This document shows, piece after piece, positions 14,001-29,000 of a DNA stretch of 64,000 nucleotides. Below the pieces are notes generated by a model. It ran no database searches. It saw only the letters and a program-made list of their open reading frames with translations, and was not told where the DNA came from. Made by a program: the position numbers and the translations under genes. Numbering within the stretch: the first letter of the stretch is position 1; every line of letters starts with the position of its first letter. Source of the DNA: Hydractinia symbiolongicarpus. Lineage: Eukaryota > Cnidaria > Hydrozoa > Anthoathecata > Hydractiniidae. The DNA lies in NCBI RefSeq assembly GCF_029227915.1, contig NC_079882.1:18118501-18182500 (forward strand). Reading direction: 5' to 3'.

Positions 14001-17000
14001 CAATTTAGGCACAACTTGTTATAATTGTTAGTTCTCCTTTAATAAAAAAATACAATATAGCATTACCATATTAAGTTTTTTTTCAAAAACTACTAACGAC
14101 CTGCCAATAGGAAGTTTAAATTTCAGGGGCTGTAAGAACAAATGTTTTACATACTTCTTTGATATACATATTGTAACAGCAGCATCAATTAGATCTCTTT
14201 GATGATTTTTCTTTTGGATGTCTAAGTTTTCCCAAGCTAAGTAAATTGCATTAAATAAATAAAAATGAATAATCATCATGTTTTAAATCAGCTATCAATT
14301 TAAATAAGTCAAAATTATAATTTCATATTTTTGATAAGTTTATTATTCTCGACTAAACGCCCATTTCCCAGACTAGCATGGATTGTACAGGGTATGTTAA
14401 TGACCTTCTTCTAATCAGACCTAGACTGTGTTCTAAAGAGAAATTCCTCTGCATCAAGTCTTTTCTTATTACTTCCTGCCAAGTCTTTCTCTAACTAAAA
14501 TATCAAATCTGTACCTTTCCTTGCCCTATTATCCTTCTCTTTTTTTTTAAATGTTCTAACCAACCTAATCTTCTTATCTGAATAACAATTCTAACACTAT
14601 GACTAATTAGACTACTTAGCTTTCAAACTGCTGTTACACATCCACCTAACCACTCTCATATCATTCCTTTTTAAACAGTGCCATATTGTCCATATTTCAC
14701 TACGGCTCAACGTAACACTTCTTACACAGGCCTGGTTTAAATGGGAATATTAAACTAGCCTTAAACTAGGCGAACAATATCAACAATCAAAATGTAATCT
14801 GCACCCCTGAAATGTCCAGTTTGTAACCAAAAGAGAATAAAAAGGATTTGATGTTGCGCTGTCAAAAAAAAAGATATTAAAAGTAAAACTGATCATGTAA
14901 AAAAATTTGCCTGATTTATAATTTCCTGCAAGTGAGAACAAATATGTCTAATCGTTCATCAAAAAGAAAATAAAATGCTGAAAGGTCTGATTTACCACGA
15001 CTTGTTGGAGAGCTCTGTCAGGTATAGCATAGAATTAATGCCGGAAACCTCTGAAAAAATTAGTAATGGCACACAAAAAACATGGGTTTGCTTTATCACA
15101 CACTGTTACTATGTCATTGCATAGATCTGCAAATTGACCAATAGTACCGTCAATACTGATATAAAAAATTTAGAAAATCCATTATCCTAAAAAATCCTTG
15201 TCACATACTGTTACAACGCCATTAGATAGATCTGCAAACTTACATACTAATACTGGCAATACTGATGTAGAACGAGCCATAAACCACCACCAAAAGCTGG
15301 GAATTTTAGATAAAGGTATAGAAAATCCATCTGCTCAAAACACAATCATAGATTTAAAAACAGAAACAACTAGACTTCCACATTTGCGTTAAAGACAGAT
15401 TGAATTGGCTGGGGCACTTGGAAAGAATGGAGGAGGATAATTGGGTAAGAAAGTGTAGAGACTTGATAGTTCCTGGGGCAAAGCTCAGAGGCAGACCGAG
15501 AAAGACTTGGCAGGGGGTTATAAGGACAGATTTGATACAGAGGAAGTTGAGTTTAGATCTAACACAGTCTAGATCAGATTGGAAGAGGGTCTTTAATATA
15601 CCCCGTCCAACCCATGCTAGCATGGAAAATGGACGTTAAGCCGAGAATGATGAATGATGATGACAGAAGAGGATTAACTGCAGTAAGAAGGTTTCCAGGA
15701 AAAACAAAGTTATAATTTTCAGTCAATAGTTATGGAAGTTGAAATGAAGAATGCACATCCAGCAACCACAATCCATCTGCTCAAAACACAATGATAGGTT
15801 TACACCCAGAAACAACTGGTCTTCCACATTTGCGTTTACGACTGCAGAGGATTAACTCCGATAAAAAGGTTTCCAGAGAAGACAAAGTTATAATTTTCAT
15901 TTAATAGTTATGGAAGTTAAAATGACCAATGGACATCCAGCAACCACGAAAAAGAATACAATCGGTCAATTCACCACACTAATAACTTGAGCTATTCAAT
16001 GAGTCTGGGACCAAGTGTCAAAATTTTATTAGACATACAGATGAATGACTGAAACTGAAAGTAGCATTAAATATCGATTAGAGTTGGTGACAAACGGCAC
16101 AACATTGTGTCATTTCAGTGGAAGATAATTTAGATACCGTTTCTTAAAAAGCAGGCTTGGATTTTCGTGATCTGTATATCGTCAAAAATTGCCAAAGAAA
16201 CTAAGTCCTTTAAAGTATCAAAAATATCTGTACTCACTGATAGACTTTTGCAAATTTTTGATTGCAGAAGACAGTGATAGAGAATGTAGTCAAAAGAGAC
16301 ATCTATGCATTACAAAAATTAAACAGTGGAAGAAAAAGTTTAAAAGGGAGGGAAAAATTTAATACTTGTGGATGATGAACAGGGGAAACATTAAGACGAT
16401 AGTGAAAATACTAAAATGGTTATGGCAATTTTTGAAACACTATCAAAATGCCCAAACTACTAGTTGAGTCAACAGGAATATTGTCTCATCAGGGATCATT
16501 TGCTTACAAAAACCCAGTTTACAACCTCATTACTTCCAGGTACAACTCCAAACATGACAATCGCAGAATTTAAAAGCTTGGAGTTGCAAAAATAATGAAA
16601 ATAGTTTGTAGTTTGAGATCACAAGACAGTTGCACACAACAGCTCAACTAAAGTGTTGTTAACGGCAGAGAAATACGCACTGCTGAAGATATACATCAGA
16701 CCAAAACCTCAGATCCCAAAATTTGAGAATGTTTCTGTGACTTGGTCAGGGAAGAATATTAACTTTTTGAGAACAAAGAGGTTCCAGTAAATCTAACTGC
16801 AAACATCATATGGAAATCGACAAGCAACAGGTTAAGAGAAAATTAACTTCAAATTAAATTCACTGCTGAAATTGCCAACTTGATGGCATATAGTAAGAGT
16901 ATGGTGAAAGATCATAATTATATTAGAAACATGAGAAAGACAGCCAGTATTGGGATGAATGTGGTTACAGATCTATTCTAAGGGAGTGATTACCATGACA

Positions 17001-20000
17001 AATACCAACTTTTAATTACTACCCTAATAATACAGCAACTCATATACACACCTAGTGAGTGAAAAAGAAACCGCTTTTGAAAATGATAAAATTAAATATG
17101 GATTTATTAAAAAGAAATGTGAAACACTTGGTTCAATACATGTTTTGCCGAAACAAGTATATGACAAACATAGAGCACTGAGCAAAGTAAACAAGTCTCT
17201 TTGTCTTGATTTCATTGCCTGTTTTCAGAAAGTGATTTAAATTTGTTGGTATCCTGAGAAAAGAAACTGATAGAGGGCGGAAAGCTTACTGAAGATAGAG
17301 TGGATGTTTCAGTGGAAAAATGTTTCGGTAAAACTGAACTTCTAGTTAAGTATTCTTTTACCAAAATCCAAACTAGATTGTCCTCTGAAAGAACAAGATG
17401 GCATTAAAAATCTCTAAAGGCCAGGTGATTTAATTGGGTTGTCTTTTTTTTAGTCAACAGTACATTACACTGGTTAGTTTGATTGGATATTTTCATATCC
17501 ATTCATAAAATTGCCATTTCTTTAGATCCTTACAATTGGGCGCTTACTTTTTACCTGCCTAAGTTATGCTTATATAAAATACACTTATAGTAAACACAAT
17601 TATTCATTTGTCAGCACCAGGGGTGTGACACACTGCTACTTTACTCTCAGCTTCATTAATAGTCAATAAATGTTGGGAAACAGAACTAAGTTACAAATAT
17701 TTTCTTGCCATTTATTAAATTGGAAAACACTAATGACTAGTTTGCATGATCTTCCCAGTAAGTCAAACATCGGGCAACATGTAGAATTTTATTAATTCAA
17801 ACTATCTTTCACTTCATTAAACCTGTTTGTCAATTTATTTCTTTATAACTTTATACAATTGAACTTCTAAAGCGTGGAAATTGTTTTCCCCCAGCAATTC
17901 CCATGATAAAAAGATCTTTAATTTTTTCGGACAGAATACGCTTAGGCCGTAAGGAAGGTAATTGGTTATTTGTGATGTCACTGGTAAAATCAAATGTGAC
18001 ATGTAAGGGGTAGAGAGGTATTTATGTGATGATTAACCCATTCACTACACCTTTACTTTTGATAATTCTCTCGTTTAGTGTTATCACTCCTTTCTTATTT
18101 TTTGGAAGATAAAAATAATGGGAATGTTTTTGGCTCTCCACAAAAATGGCTATGCTAATTTCCATTAGCGTTTTCCTTGTAAACATATAACTGCAGATCC
18201 TACTGCTCATGAAAAGGAAAGAGATAATAACACAGTCTGTGTGTATTATCTCAAGAAAGTTAATACTTATGGGGAGGAGTTTTGAAATTTGTCCCTCTTC
18301 TTACTACCCTGTAAAAAATTTATTAATTTGACAGATTTTTTGTTAACCTTTGATCTTCTTAAGTAAATAGTACACAATACATCATTGGTAAAATGATTTT
18401 TTTTAAAAAAATTAGCTTACTTTGGTAAGTTCGATTCACCCTCCCAAGTAGTCCCAAACAATCGACAGTAAGTAATTCTGATCCTAATTCGTGGGAGTGA
18501 CAACATTTCGTTATTGTACCAATAAGGTTAGATAACACATCATGTGATACTATAAAAACAAGTAGTATTTAAAACCAGTATTTCCATCACACCTTTGTTA
18601 CAGGCAGCAAGTACAATATAAGAATTTTACCATCAAGTTTCTCTGCATGAATCTGTAGCAGCTTTTGGAGTTTTTGCAGTAAGAAGTGTTTTCTTTTAAT
18701 GCTTTTATTTTGCATTTGTTGTACCAAATAGATCTAAATAAGTGAAGAACAGAAAATTACAAGGCTTAACAATTCTGATGATATAAAAACGTTACAGAAA
18801 ATAAAATTAGGATTTATTATCCACGCTGGTGTCTGTCTACGCCTCAGAATTCAAAACAACTGCTTGACACTTTTGAGAGGCTGATTAAAATCAGCTCTCT
18901 TGAATATAATTTCAACCGTGATTAGGAGGGGACTTTACAGCGTTTCAGATATTTCTTTTGTTTTGAATGTAATTTCAAGTCTTTATATTTTTTATAAAGA
19001 TATATGCACACTTTATTCTTTCAAAAAGCATAGCGTGTGCTTTGGAGAATAACAAATATGAAACTCGTATTTCCATATTTTGAAAAATATGAGTGTTACC
19101 AGAGAGCATAACTAATTTTTTTCATGAAAACAATTTACAAATAACACACTTTTGGTAAGAACTTCAATAGGAAGAATATTTGGCACAATCAAAATTCTCA
19201 TAAGATTTTAAAGTGTGTTATAATAAATTCCTGAAAAAACTTATAAATTAGTCTGCAACATTGGATTCCTGTTAAATTTATACCTAAATAAATTAATATA
19301 TTTCCAAATTTGTGAAACAAACTTACAAATTGTTTTTGTGGATTTTGATCAGTAGATTGGAGAGCCAGTAATCTTTCTTCTAGAGTGGCAAACAAATGAC
19401 GCTGTGGGTAACTTTGCAGATGTTCTAACAGCTCTGTAACATCCAATTTCAGGAAATCTTTGAATGTGATACTAAGAATATCCAAAAGTTGGAATGACCT
19501 AGATCTTTTTAGTGGTGACTTGCCAGATATGAAAATAAGTAACATGTCAATAATAAAATTTAGATGCTTTTTAAGTTCTTTTCGTGAATATTCATACATG
19601 ATTGCTTCTTTGCAAAAAAACTCAAGCAGATCAAAACAAATGTTATCCAGGAGATTCTGTTGACACAAGTCAAACTTCTCTTCCATGAAGTATAATACAC
19701 GATGTACCAATTCTCGAATAACATAATTTCCACAAGATTCTTCAAATTCTTTTAAATATTGAACAATAAATCTAGCAAACCAATTAAATGTCTTGAGTGA
19801 GATTACTTTATCAGAAAATCTCTTTGCTGTACAAAACCGTATTGCCAATCTCATCAACACATTTACTGTGACATTCTAAATAGATGTTAAAGTATTTTAC
19901 AAAATTTCTCATAATTTTCAACCTAACATCTAGACATTCTCATCACTATTTTTTTCATGACTAGTTCCCTTGAATAGCCTTTAAACTTAGAGAAAAATTC

Positions 20001-23000
20001 TAAGTACCAATACTTTGTTAACCCTATTAACATAAACTTTTTTGTTTAGTCAACCATTACAGGCCTATATATCCGAAACTATTTATGCTTAGGTAATATA
20101 ACTTTGCATACTAGTACACAAACAGATTCCAGATAAAAAATTGATTTTCTGATGTCACAGTGATCAGAGATGACGTCAAACATGCCTATGATAGGCAATT
20201 TTTCTAATAACATTAGGGTTACTACAGCCTTTATTCTCGACTGAATAACAAAATATTATTTCATATTAAAACAAAATATATTTGATGTGGTCATTGGGAT
20301 TAAAAATGACGTTATATTTGTATAAAAGTTTCTCATTTCAATGATGAAAAAAGAAGATCTGTTTTTCCAGAAATGGTAATGTTCATGTCATTAAACTTGG
20401 TACATATTTATAATATTGTATTTAAATAGATTTGAGATAAGGTAAGGAAAACAATACAACTACGTCATTGGGATGAAAAAATCAACGTCATCTGCAGGAT
20501 CAATATTTCCTTTAAATCTGGTTTATCCCTAGGACCGTTAAATTTCCCACAACACCCTAGTAACCACATTGTAACCACCATACATGTAATGAACAATTTC
20601 TTCATTTGCATGAAAAATATTAAACTAAGAAGAGTTACATATGACCACACAAAATTTTCAGAAGTCTGGGTAGCGAGAGACTGTCTGTTAGTCTGTGAAA
20701 TACGTTTCTGTTTATTGGCCACAATTTTCTACGACGACAGCTATTAAACATCTCTATAAAGATTTTATCAACCTGAATATTTTAAAAAAAACACCTATAC
20801 AAACTAAATTTTATTACAACATATTGATATTAAATTAACTTTTACTGTTAATTTATTTATCCATTTTACCCATTTGAGTGTCATGCATTATTAACTGCTT
20901 AAATTTATTGTCACAGGCCTTGAACCACAGGTAATTCGATTGCTGTCTATTTTATTAAAACGTCTTTTTGTATTCCATTTCGTTTAGGTTAATTATGCCA
21001 AAAACCAGACAAAAATATTAGAAATTAAAAAATATATCCTATATTGTACTCCGTACCGTGCAATAACAAGTACTTATAACCAATACAACACTAATACAAT
21101 ACACTAGCACATTTTATTATAAGCCCCAATAAAGGTTGCACAATCACAAAATCTCAATGCTCTATTAAATTCCGAACAAAAATTATGTCCAGTCAAAGAG
21201 GCGGTAGGCACCTCGAGCCTTCCACGGCCTCCAGTTGAATTATGATTTTCTGTGATCAACATTATTCATTTTATTTTGTCTGGAAACATAAAGCAGCAAT
21301 AGTTATACCTAGTTTGACAGATAAAAACATAGCAACATAAAAAAATAAAATATAGTAATATGTAGAAATACACATACTGGATATTTGATGAAAATGCCAA
21401 TAGCACCAATATTTGCCCTGTATCCACTGGCGAGATGCAGTAGCACATCAGAAATAGCAAATGAAGTGAAAGCTGGGTAGTACGAAGTGCATTCCCTTGT
21501 TCTAAAAGGTTACAAAATAAACAAATTACAAGTGATTACATAATAATGGGGTATTTATCAGAATTTAATAGAAGGTCTTAAAACAGCAATGTCCTATAAC
21601 CAAACTGCAAACAACCTCAGGTAGATAAAGCCAGAAAGAACAACTTTGTTATATATATATTTAAAGGACAATTTATTATAATTTAAGAAATGCTATAGAT
21701 TTTTGCATTATTTATAAACGATATGGAACAGGATACAAATTTTAAATAACAAAACTAGAAAAGTGGGTGTAGTTTGGTTAAAAAAAATACACAGCTTAGC
21801 AAACACCCGGGTTTGACCATTCTGGCGACGAAAGAATGATATGAGCGAAATATGATCTGGAACTAAATGATAATGTTAACACTTAAAATACACGGTAAGT
21901 TTAACCGGATCGTTAAGTTGCAGGTAATACACCTGTCTACATGTCAAAATAAAATGTATAAGTTTTTTTAAAACTCTTCACAATGAACACCAAAGAAAGA
22001 ATACGTATATCTTTTATTGCGATTATTGTTATAACAACAGGGATAAAAAAAGTGAACTAGAAAACGGAAGAGAGCTGCATTGGTTAAAGCACATGGCTTT
22101 TAAAGCAAAAAAAATATGGTACCTATGAAGCACTATTGAATAGTTTTCGAAGAGAAGATCCAACAGAATGTTTTGCCCATGGATGGAAAAACATTTGACG
22201 AGGACAGGTTATGTAAAAGCACATTGCCTTTGAAAACAGAAGACTGCAGGTATAGCAGTAATGATGTGAACAACAGAACTCGTGGTACAAGAGTTTTTCA
22301 GTGTGCTAGTTACAGAGGAAACCATCGTAACAATCTTAGAGGTAGGGGAACAGGTACAAAACAGAGAGCAAAAGCAAATCCAATATATGTGAAACGTTGC
22401 GTGATATTGGTTCACTGATAAGCAGAATTTATGTTGTTGAAGAAAGTTACACTGTGACTGACAAACATCTTTGTGTACAATACTTCAATTTGTTTTCTCT
22501 TTTTTTCAATTAAAACTACAAGGTAACTGTATGGACATTGGGTTATTCTACCCCCTACCATGTGAATGGCGTTTTTGAAAAATATAAAATTGAAATGGAA
22601 AAACATACAAAAAATAAGGAGTAATTTCCACAAGTCACCTTATTGAAAAATACTGCATGGATAACTTAAAAAAAACTAGCAAACGATAAATGATAAATAA
22701 AAACAAATCCTGCCATCGTAAGAAAAAATCAAAAATGGAAAAACATACAAAAAATAAGGAGTAATTTCCACAAGTCACCTTATTGAAAAGATTATTTTCG
22801 CAGAAAAAGCAAAATTTTACCAAACCACAAAAAAATTCTTTAGTAATTTTCTCTCTGGTAGAAGTATATTCAGAAATATATTGTTCACTCAAGAACTGCT
22901 GCCTTATTCACTTATGCTTGTACATTAAAATCGATAGAAGTACCGTCACCAAGATATCTCTGAATAAAGAATGACACAGCCAAAATATTTTTTTGCAGTC

Positions 23001-26000
23001 ATACATTAGACATATCAGTGCATCTGTAGTGATAACAACTACAGCTTCACCCTCGTAAACATGTATACACATTCAGTTAGATAGTTGGTCCTGTTAAAAC
23101 GCTCAGGTGCAAATACTTTTTTCCAAGAGGTCACCTTGTCTATCTATATATACTTTTTAGCCACTTTTGAATTGCTCTGTTTTTTTGTGGATGTGGTTGT
23201 TTTCTTTGGGGGGAGATATAGTGTGCGCGTGTCACACCCATAGGCTGTAAAAATTCTTAAGAGATTGTGAAATATCGGCAGCGGAACAAAATCTTCGAAT
23301 GATTTTGTTAGACCATTTATGTCGTTTTTCTTCAATTTTTCTATGACACAAAACCCAATTCTCTCTTGGTATATATCCATGAGTGGACCTGATAAATGCA
23401 ATCCATGTCCAAAGGCCCTCTCAATTGGCCCTCCATCAGGGACATTCCTTTTCAATTGAGCTAAAATAAAATTTAACAAGGAGGAGTGTCGCAATCATGA
23501 TGTAAAATTGAGCTGGGGAGTTGGTTGGAAATAAAAAATGCACTGAGCATAAGGAAGGTTGAGCAATGCCTTTTGAAGTTACGATAGATAGACATTCATG
23601 AACATAATGCTTACTCACTACACTAGGCCATGGATAGTTGTACCACTGGTGCAAGAAAAGATTAGCCATCATACCTATTTCTCTTTCAGGGCAAAATCCT
23701 TGAACCAAGGTTTTTGTAACACTTTTGCCTTTTCTTCTTCCACTTCCCAAAATTTATTATTTTTCCTCTCCATTTTTGACAAATTTGAAATGACTAACAA
23801 GCTACATGTAAACTTCGTCTTCCTTCATCTCCTCCTTCCAACTGTTGAAATGCATACACGAGAAAAAGCCTTTGCACGTAAATATAAGGAGCAAAAACCG
23901 CTCATGTAAAATTACAGACAGAATACTAGCAGATTCTATAGATGGTTTTCATATGCGAATCTTGAGTAAATTCTGTTGCCGTAAATTTGTAAGAACAAAG
24001 TACGTCATCCAAATCTCGCAAACAGAATATTTTTAGAAGGAAATGACTGCTTTGAAAGAGCGTTAAAAAATAGCTTAGTTGCATAATTTTATTTTCATAG
24101 GTGTTTGAGAAATAACAGGACATTGTTAAATGTTTTGAATTTCCCTCTGAATCATCCTTTCCCACTAGTGTTACTGGGATAGTCAAATACAATTGTCAAT
24201 ATGTCAATTGTACAATTAATGCTTAAATACGATATGCCTGAAACTTTGGAAAAATACATCAGATTGGTAGAAAAACTACAGGATCTTTAAATGTCTCTAT
24301 GTGGTGTGGTATTTTAAGCTAAACAATGCTACTGCTTTGCATTTGGTTGTTGGCTATGTTATCGGTTAGAGGTAGAAAATCATTGATACTTTACTTGAGA
24401 GTTATTAAATCGAGTTAAAAGGGTACTGTTTATGTAATTTTCAAACTTGTAAATCTATCAGATGTACAAAATGAAATGTTGCACAAAGTAGAAAATGCTA
24501 ATTTAACAAAGTAATACTTCAACTGATTATAAAGGTAAAATATTTTCAAGAACTAAACTTTACATATATTTTTACAGCACAGTTAATACGGTTAAATTGT
24601 CTAAAATCAGGTTGAATAAATTTCTCTGTAGTAATATTGAAATGGTAATAAACATCACAATGTTGTATTTTTTTGAAAGAAGAGGCAATTTTTCATAAAC
24701 AGTATACTAAAGAACAACTTTTATAATTTTTATGGTTTTGAAAAACTTTCGAACATGCCCATGTGCTGAATTTGAAAGAGATTGTATTTAGTGACAGAAA
24801 AACGATACTTGATGCCCCATTTACTGAAAAAATAGAAGAAGTTACACTCTCTTTGTGGTTAATTGGTCTGGGCAACCTCTCGGACATGCTTAGATGGTGC
24901 CATTGGAGGCTGTCTGTTAACTAAGGGAGTAAAGCTACTGTGCTGGTCAATCAAAAATGCAAATCACTGTTAAGTATCTAAAGTCTGAGAAAGTCATTCT
25001 GTTGTTCCCTCGGATCAGTAGAAATGAATGTTGGAACCCAAGGAGCCTGGTTGGTGTTTGCTGTAGGAAATAAACAAGTGGCTTTAATTAAGTGGACGTC
25101 AAGGAAGCTTGCAAGAATTACAAAATTCCCACTAACTTTGTAGGCATCTGCAATGGCTGATGCTGGTTGGCCAGCTGCTAATCTGCGAAAAGAAATCTTT
25201 AATTTACCACATACACCCAAAGCAAGTCATTGGTAGTGCAAAAATTATACAAGATTCAAAACTCCGGAATTGTTGCTGGATGATTGAGAGATATGGTGGA
25301 AGAACCTGAAGTAGTTACTCACTGGTTCCTGCTTAACCAAACTTGGTGCATGTCCAAGACAGTTACCAGATGTTCTGAATGAAGGAATTTTTTGAGTCCT
25401 TCTGCTTAGAGATTTTGTTAATAGCTCCAGATTGTTCCGTTATTGATGAAATTTTGATTATGAAGAACGCTGCGTTACTGATGATTTTGATAATAATGTT
25501 TATCAAGAACTGTTCCAGATTGTTGAGTTACATTACTGAAAAAAAAATCGATAACGAAGAAAACAAAACAACAGTAAGTAGAAACTGCTGTGTTGGTAGT
25601 GTGTATATACTAATTATCAACATTCACATTGATCACTATTGTTTGGTTTTTTATGTTACAGTATGGTCATAGTAGAAATAGTGTATGTTAATTTGTTGCT
25701 ATTCTTGTTCTTTTAAGTACCAAATATAATTAGCTTGTGCTTTATTCTATTTGGAAGTACTTAAGACAGACCGGGTCATATTCTAAAAGCACTATCAGTA
25801 TTACTAATCACAGTGAATATTATTTTTACAGATGTTGTTTAAGAGAGAGGTACACTTAATAATTCGAGACACAGGATGTATGCCAGCAACATCTTTTACT
25901 GTCCACTGTACTTTTTAAATATATTATTATATGACTTCTTAATTAGGTATTGTCGAAATTTGTATCAACCTTAAAATTGTATCAACCTTAAAATTGTTCT

Positions 26001-29000
26001 TTCATTGGCCGGAAGATGACCATAAAAAACTGTCGAAAATGACGAATACGCAGCAGTTTGAGGTTTAAGAATCATCAAATAGAAATTATATTTTTCCTTA
26101 TCAAATATAGAATTCGCAATTATTTTGTCTAAAAGGACAAAAACATGCTCACATAAAGCCAAAATATTGAAAAATTTTATTCTAAAATAACACAAAATGC
26201 AGCTGTAAAAAGCTTAGAAATAGCAGTATTTGATTGTAAAATACCCAAAACCAAGACTGTATGAAGTTTTAAAATAAGGAAAACACAGTTACCAAGCTTT
26301 TCTAAGGCAGTGTCGTATCCAGAGGGTTTTAGATGCTGGTATACCGGTTTGGGCGCCCAAAATAAGTACCTAAATTAGTGAGAAGTGGTTAAAAAAAGGT
26401 TTTCTTATTTAATCCATAAATGAAGAAATCTTTACTGTAATCATTTAATGGCATATATATACACATTCTGAGAATGTGCCATTTTAATTCATTTTTTGAA
26501 TATTATGCCCTAAAAACAAAATTAAACTGAAACTTAAAATTATTGTGATTTACTTTATACATAAGAGACAAAGGAATACTGTAGTTTGCATGGTCGCATG
26601 GGTGCGCACTCCCTCATAGTTGAGTTGGATTACGCGGACTGGTTTAGCGTTGTACTGGCCTCTCAGAGAGTCAGACTTCCTGTGGCAAAGTCGCAATCCA
26701 ACACAATATGGCAGACTTAGAGTGTTAGCATGTAGCATCGATACTGACTCAACTACATGTCTGTCATATAAACCTTGTAGTATACATCCGAAGCTGGTGT
26801 ATTTACAACAAACTTTTTCTTTGTTTTTTTTTTTTTTTTTTTTTTTTATTTCACATTATTTATTGTCGAAAATACAATAAAAATAGTCATATTTAAAAAA
26901 ACTGACTAATTAAAATCGACTTCATGTAACTAACAAATATAAATTAAAAATAATAAATAAACTAAAAAGAATTTAACCTCAAAAGGTGATCTTATTTCTA
27001 TATGTATCCTAAATTGTGAATATACAATCTACAAAGACGACACTGACAAGTTAAGCCTTTCCATTTTTTTAGACAACTTACAAACGTTGAAATGCATGGC
27101 GCTTCTTGAATAGATTTTGGTAGAGTTGCCCATAGCTGCGGTCCTCTGAAGGTTACAGTTTCCAAGCCATATTTTACAGTTTGTGCTCTACCTCGAAAAA
27201 ACTCTGAATTAATACGATTCGAGTACCTATTTTTGTTAAGAATAAATACTTCGGACATAATATCAGGATTGGTATTATTTTTGACTTTATATAATTCCTT
27301 TAATAAAATAATCAAATTACGGTGATGTACACTAACAGTTCCAGTTTTATCCAATAGGTCTTGAAATGAAGAGCTATAATCATTAGTTATTACACGAAGG
27401 GCTCTACTATGGATTCTATTGATGGAATTGTTAGTAGTACGGTTACAAAACATCCAAAGTAAAGGACAGTAACCAAACTGAGATAAAATAAAAGAATTTA
27501 ATATGAGATATAATTTTTGTTGATCCATATACGGTGATAATCTAACAAGAGCATTTAATTTATTGCTTGCTTTCTTGCACAAATCTTTAACGTGTTTGCT
27601 AAAAGTCAACATATTATCTATTGTAATACCAAGAAGTTTTTCCTCCGAAGAGCATTGCACAGCTGTTCCATTGATATTAACTTGTAGAAAACATTGTGTG
27701 TTGCTACCGAAAAACATAAAATGACACTTCCTTTCATTCAGTTGTAAGCAGTTTAACCTAAACCATGTTGAGACAGTTCTCATCTCATTTTCAAGCTCGT
27801 ACAAAATATTTTCCTCAGAGTTTCCTATAACATAAATCGTGTTATCGTCAGCATAATTGCATATATCGCTGGTGACAAAAGATAAAAAATCATTCAAAAA
27901 GATGTTGAAAAGGAGAGGTCCTAGCACAGATCCTTGAGGGACACCGAAAGTCATTTCAAGCCATTCGCTAAAAGAGTTTGCCAGTCTGATACGTTGCTTC
28001 CTATTTTTCAGATAGCTAGTCACAAGTTTTAAAGCCGAAAAACTTAAACCATAGGCATATAACTTCGCTATGAGAAGATCATGGCTAATACAGTCAAAGG
28101 CTTTTGATAGATCCATAAAGATAGCTCCAACTTTTTGTTTGGCATCTAATGCTCCTCGCACTTTCGAGAACATACGCAAGAGAGATTGTTGAGTACTAAA
28201 GCCCTTTCGGAAACCACATAAATACGGAGATAGTTTATCACAGAAAAAACCCATAAGTTGTTTATATAGAAGCTTTTCAAATATTTTAGAGACCACAGGC
28301 AAAATACTTATAGGTCGAAAATTTTCTTTAGCTGATGGATCGCCTTTTTTAAAAATTGGACAGACTTCGGCACATTTTAACTCATTTGGAAATTCAGAAT
28401 CCTTAATAACGGTGTTGTTAAATATGCTAACGAGACTTTGATAATATAAACTATAATAATCTTTCAAAATTCTACTCGGAATATCACCAGCAACATTTGA
28501 TTTGGATTCATCTAATTTCTTCATTTCTTCCCACATTTCACTTCCCGTTGTTGGACTAAATTCGAATCTCGCAATATGGTTATATCTCTCATTGATTTTT
28601 TGGATACTCGGATGTAATTCGTATTTATAAATAGCATTTAGAACGTAATCATGTGAATCTGTTGAAACATCAGGCCATCGATATAACTTCAATGAACTGA
28701 TAACCTTTTGAAAATAAGAGTTGAAGATATTTGCTATGTCTTCATCACTCGAGATAATACACTCATTTTCGATAAGAATGATTTTCTTTTGGTTTGATGA
28801 ATCATCACTGACAAATGGCTTCACAGTACGCCAAAAACATTTGTTATCTGTTATCTTCTTAGTATTAAGGTTTGAATAGTAAGTAAATTTGGCCTTTCTC
28901 GACAGCTTGACACAAAGATTTCGTTGTAATTTATACTGCTTGATGTTTTCAGCTGAAGGAGATGATATCGATTTATTGCGTAGTCTGGAACGCAGCATGA

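Noticed and set aside
15001-15065. Possible minus-strand ATM exon with AG and GT borders
   Set aside because: The in-phase reading has no ATM similarity, and exons 18421 and 14236 already agree in phase.
21374-21501. Alternative reading frame (TRECTSYYPAF...) of the ATM exon
   Set aside because: Open and would accept phase 2 from 47051, but it ends in phase 1 and would put the next exon (19875) out of frame.
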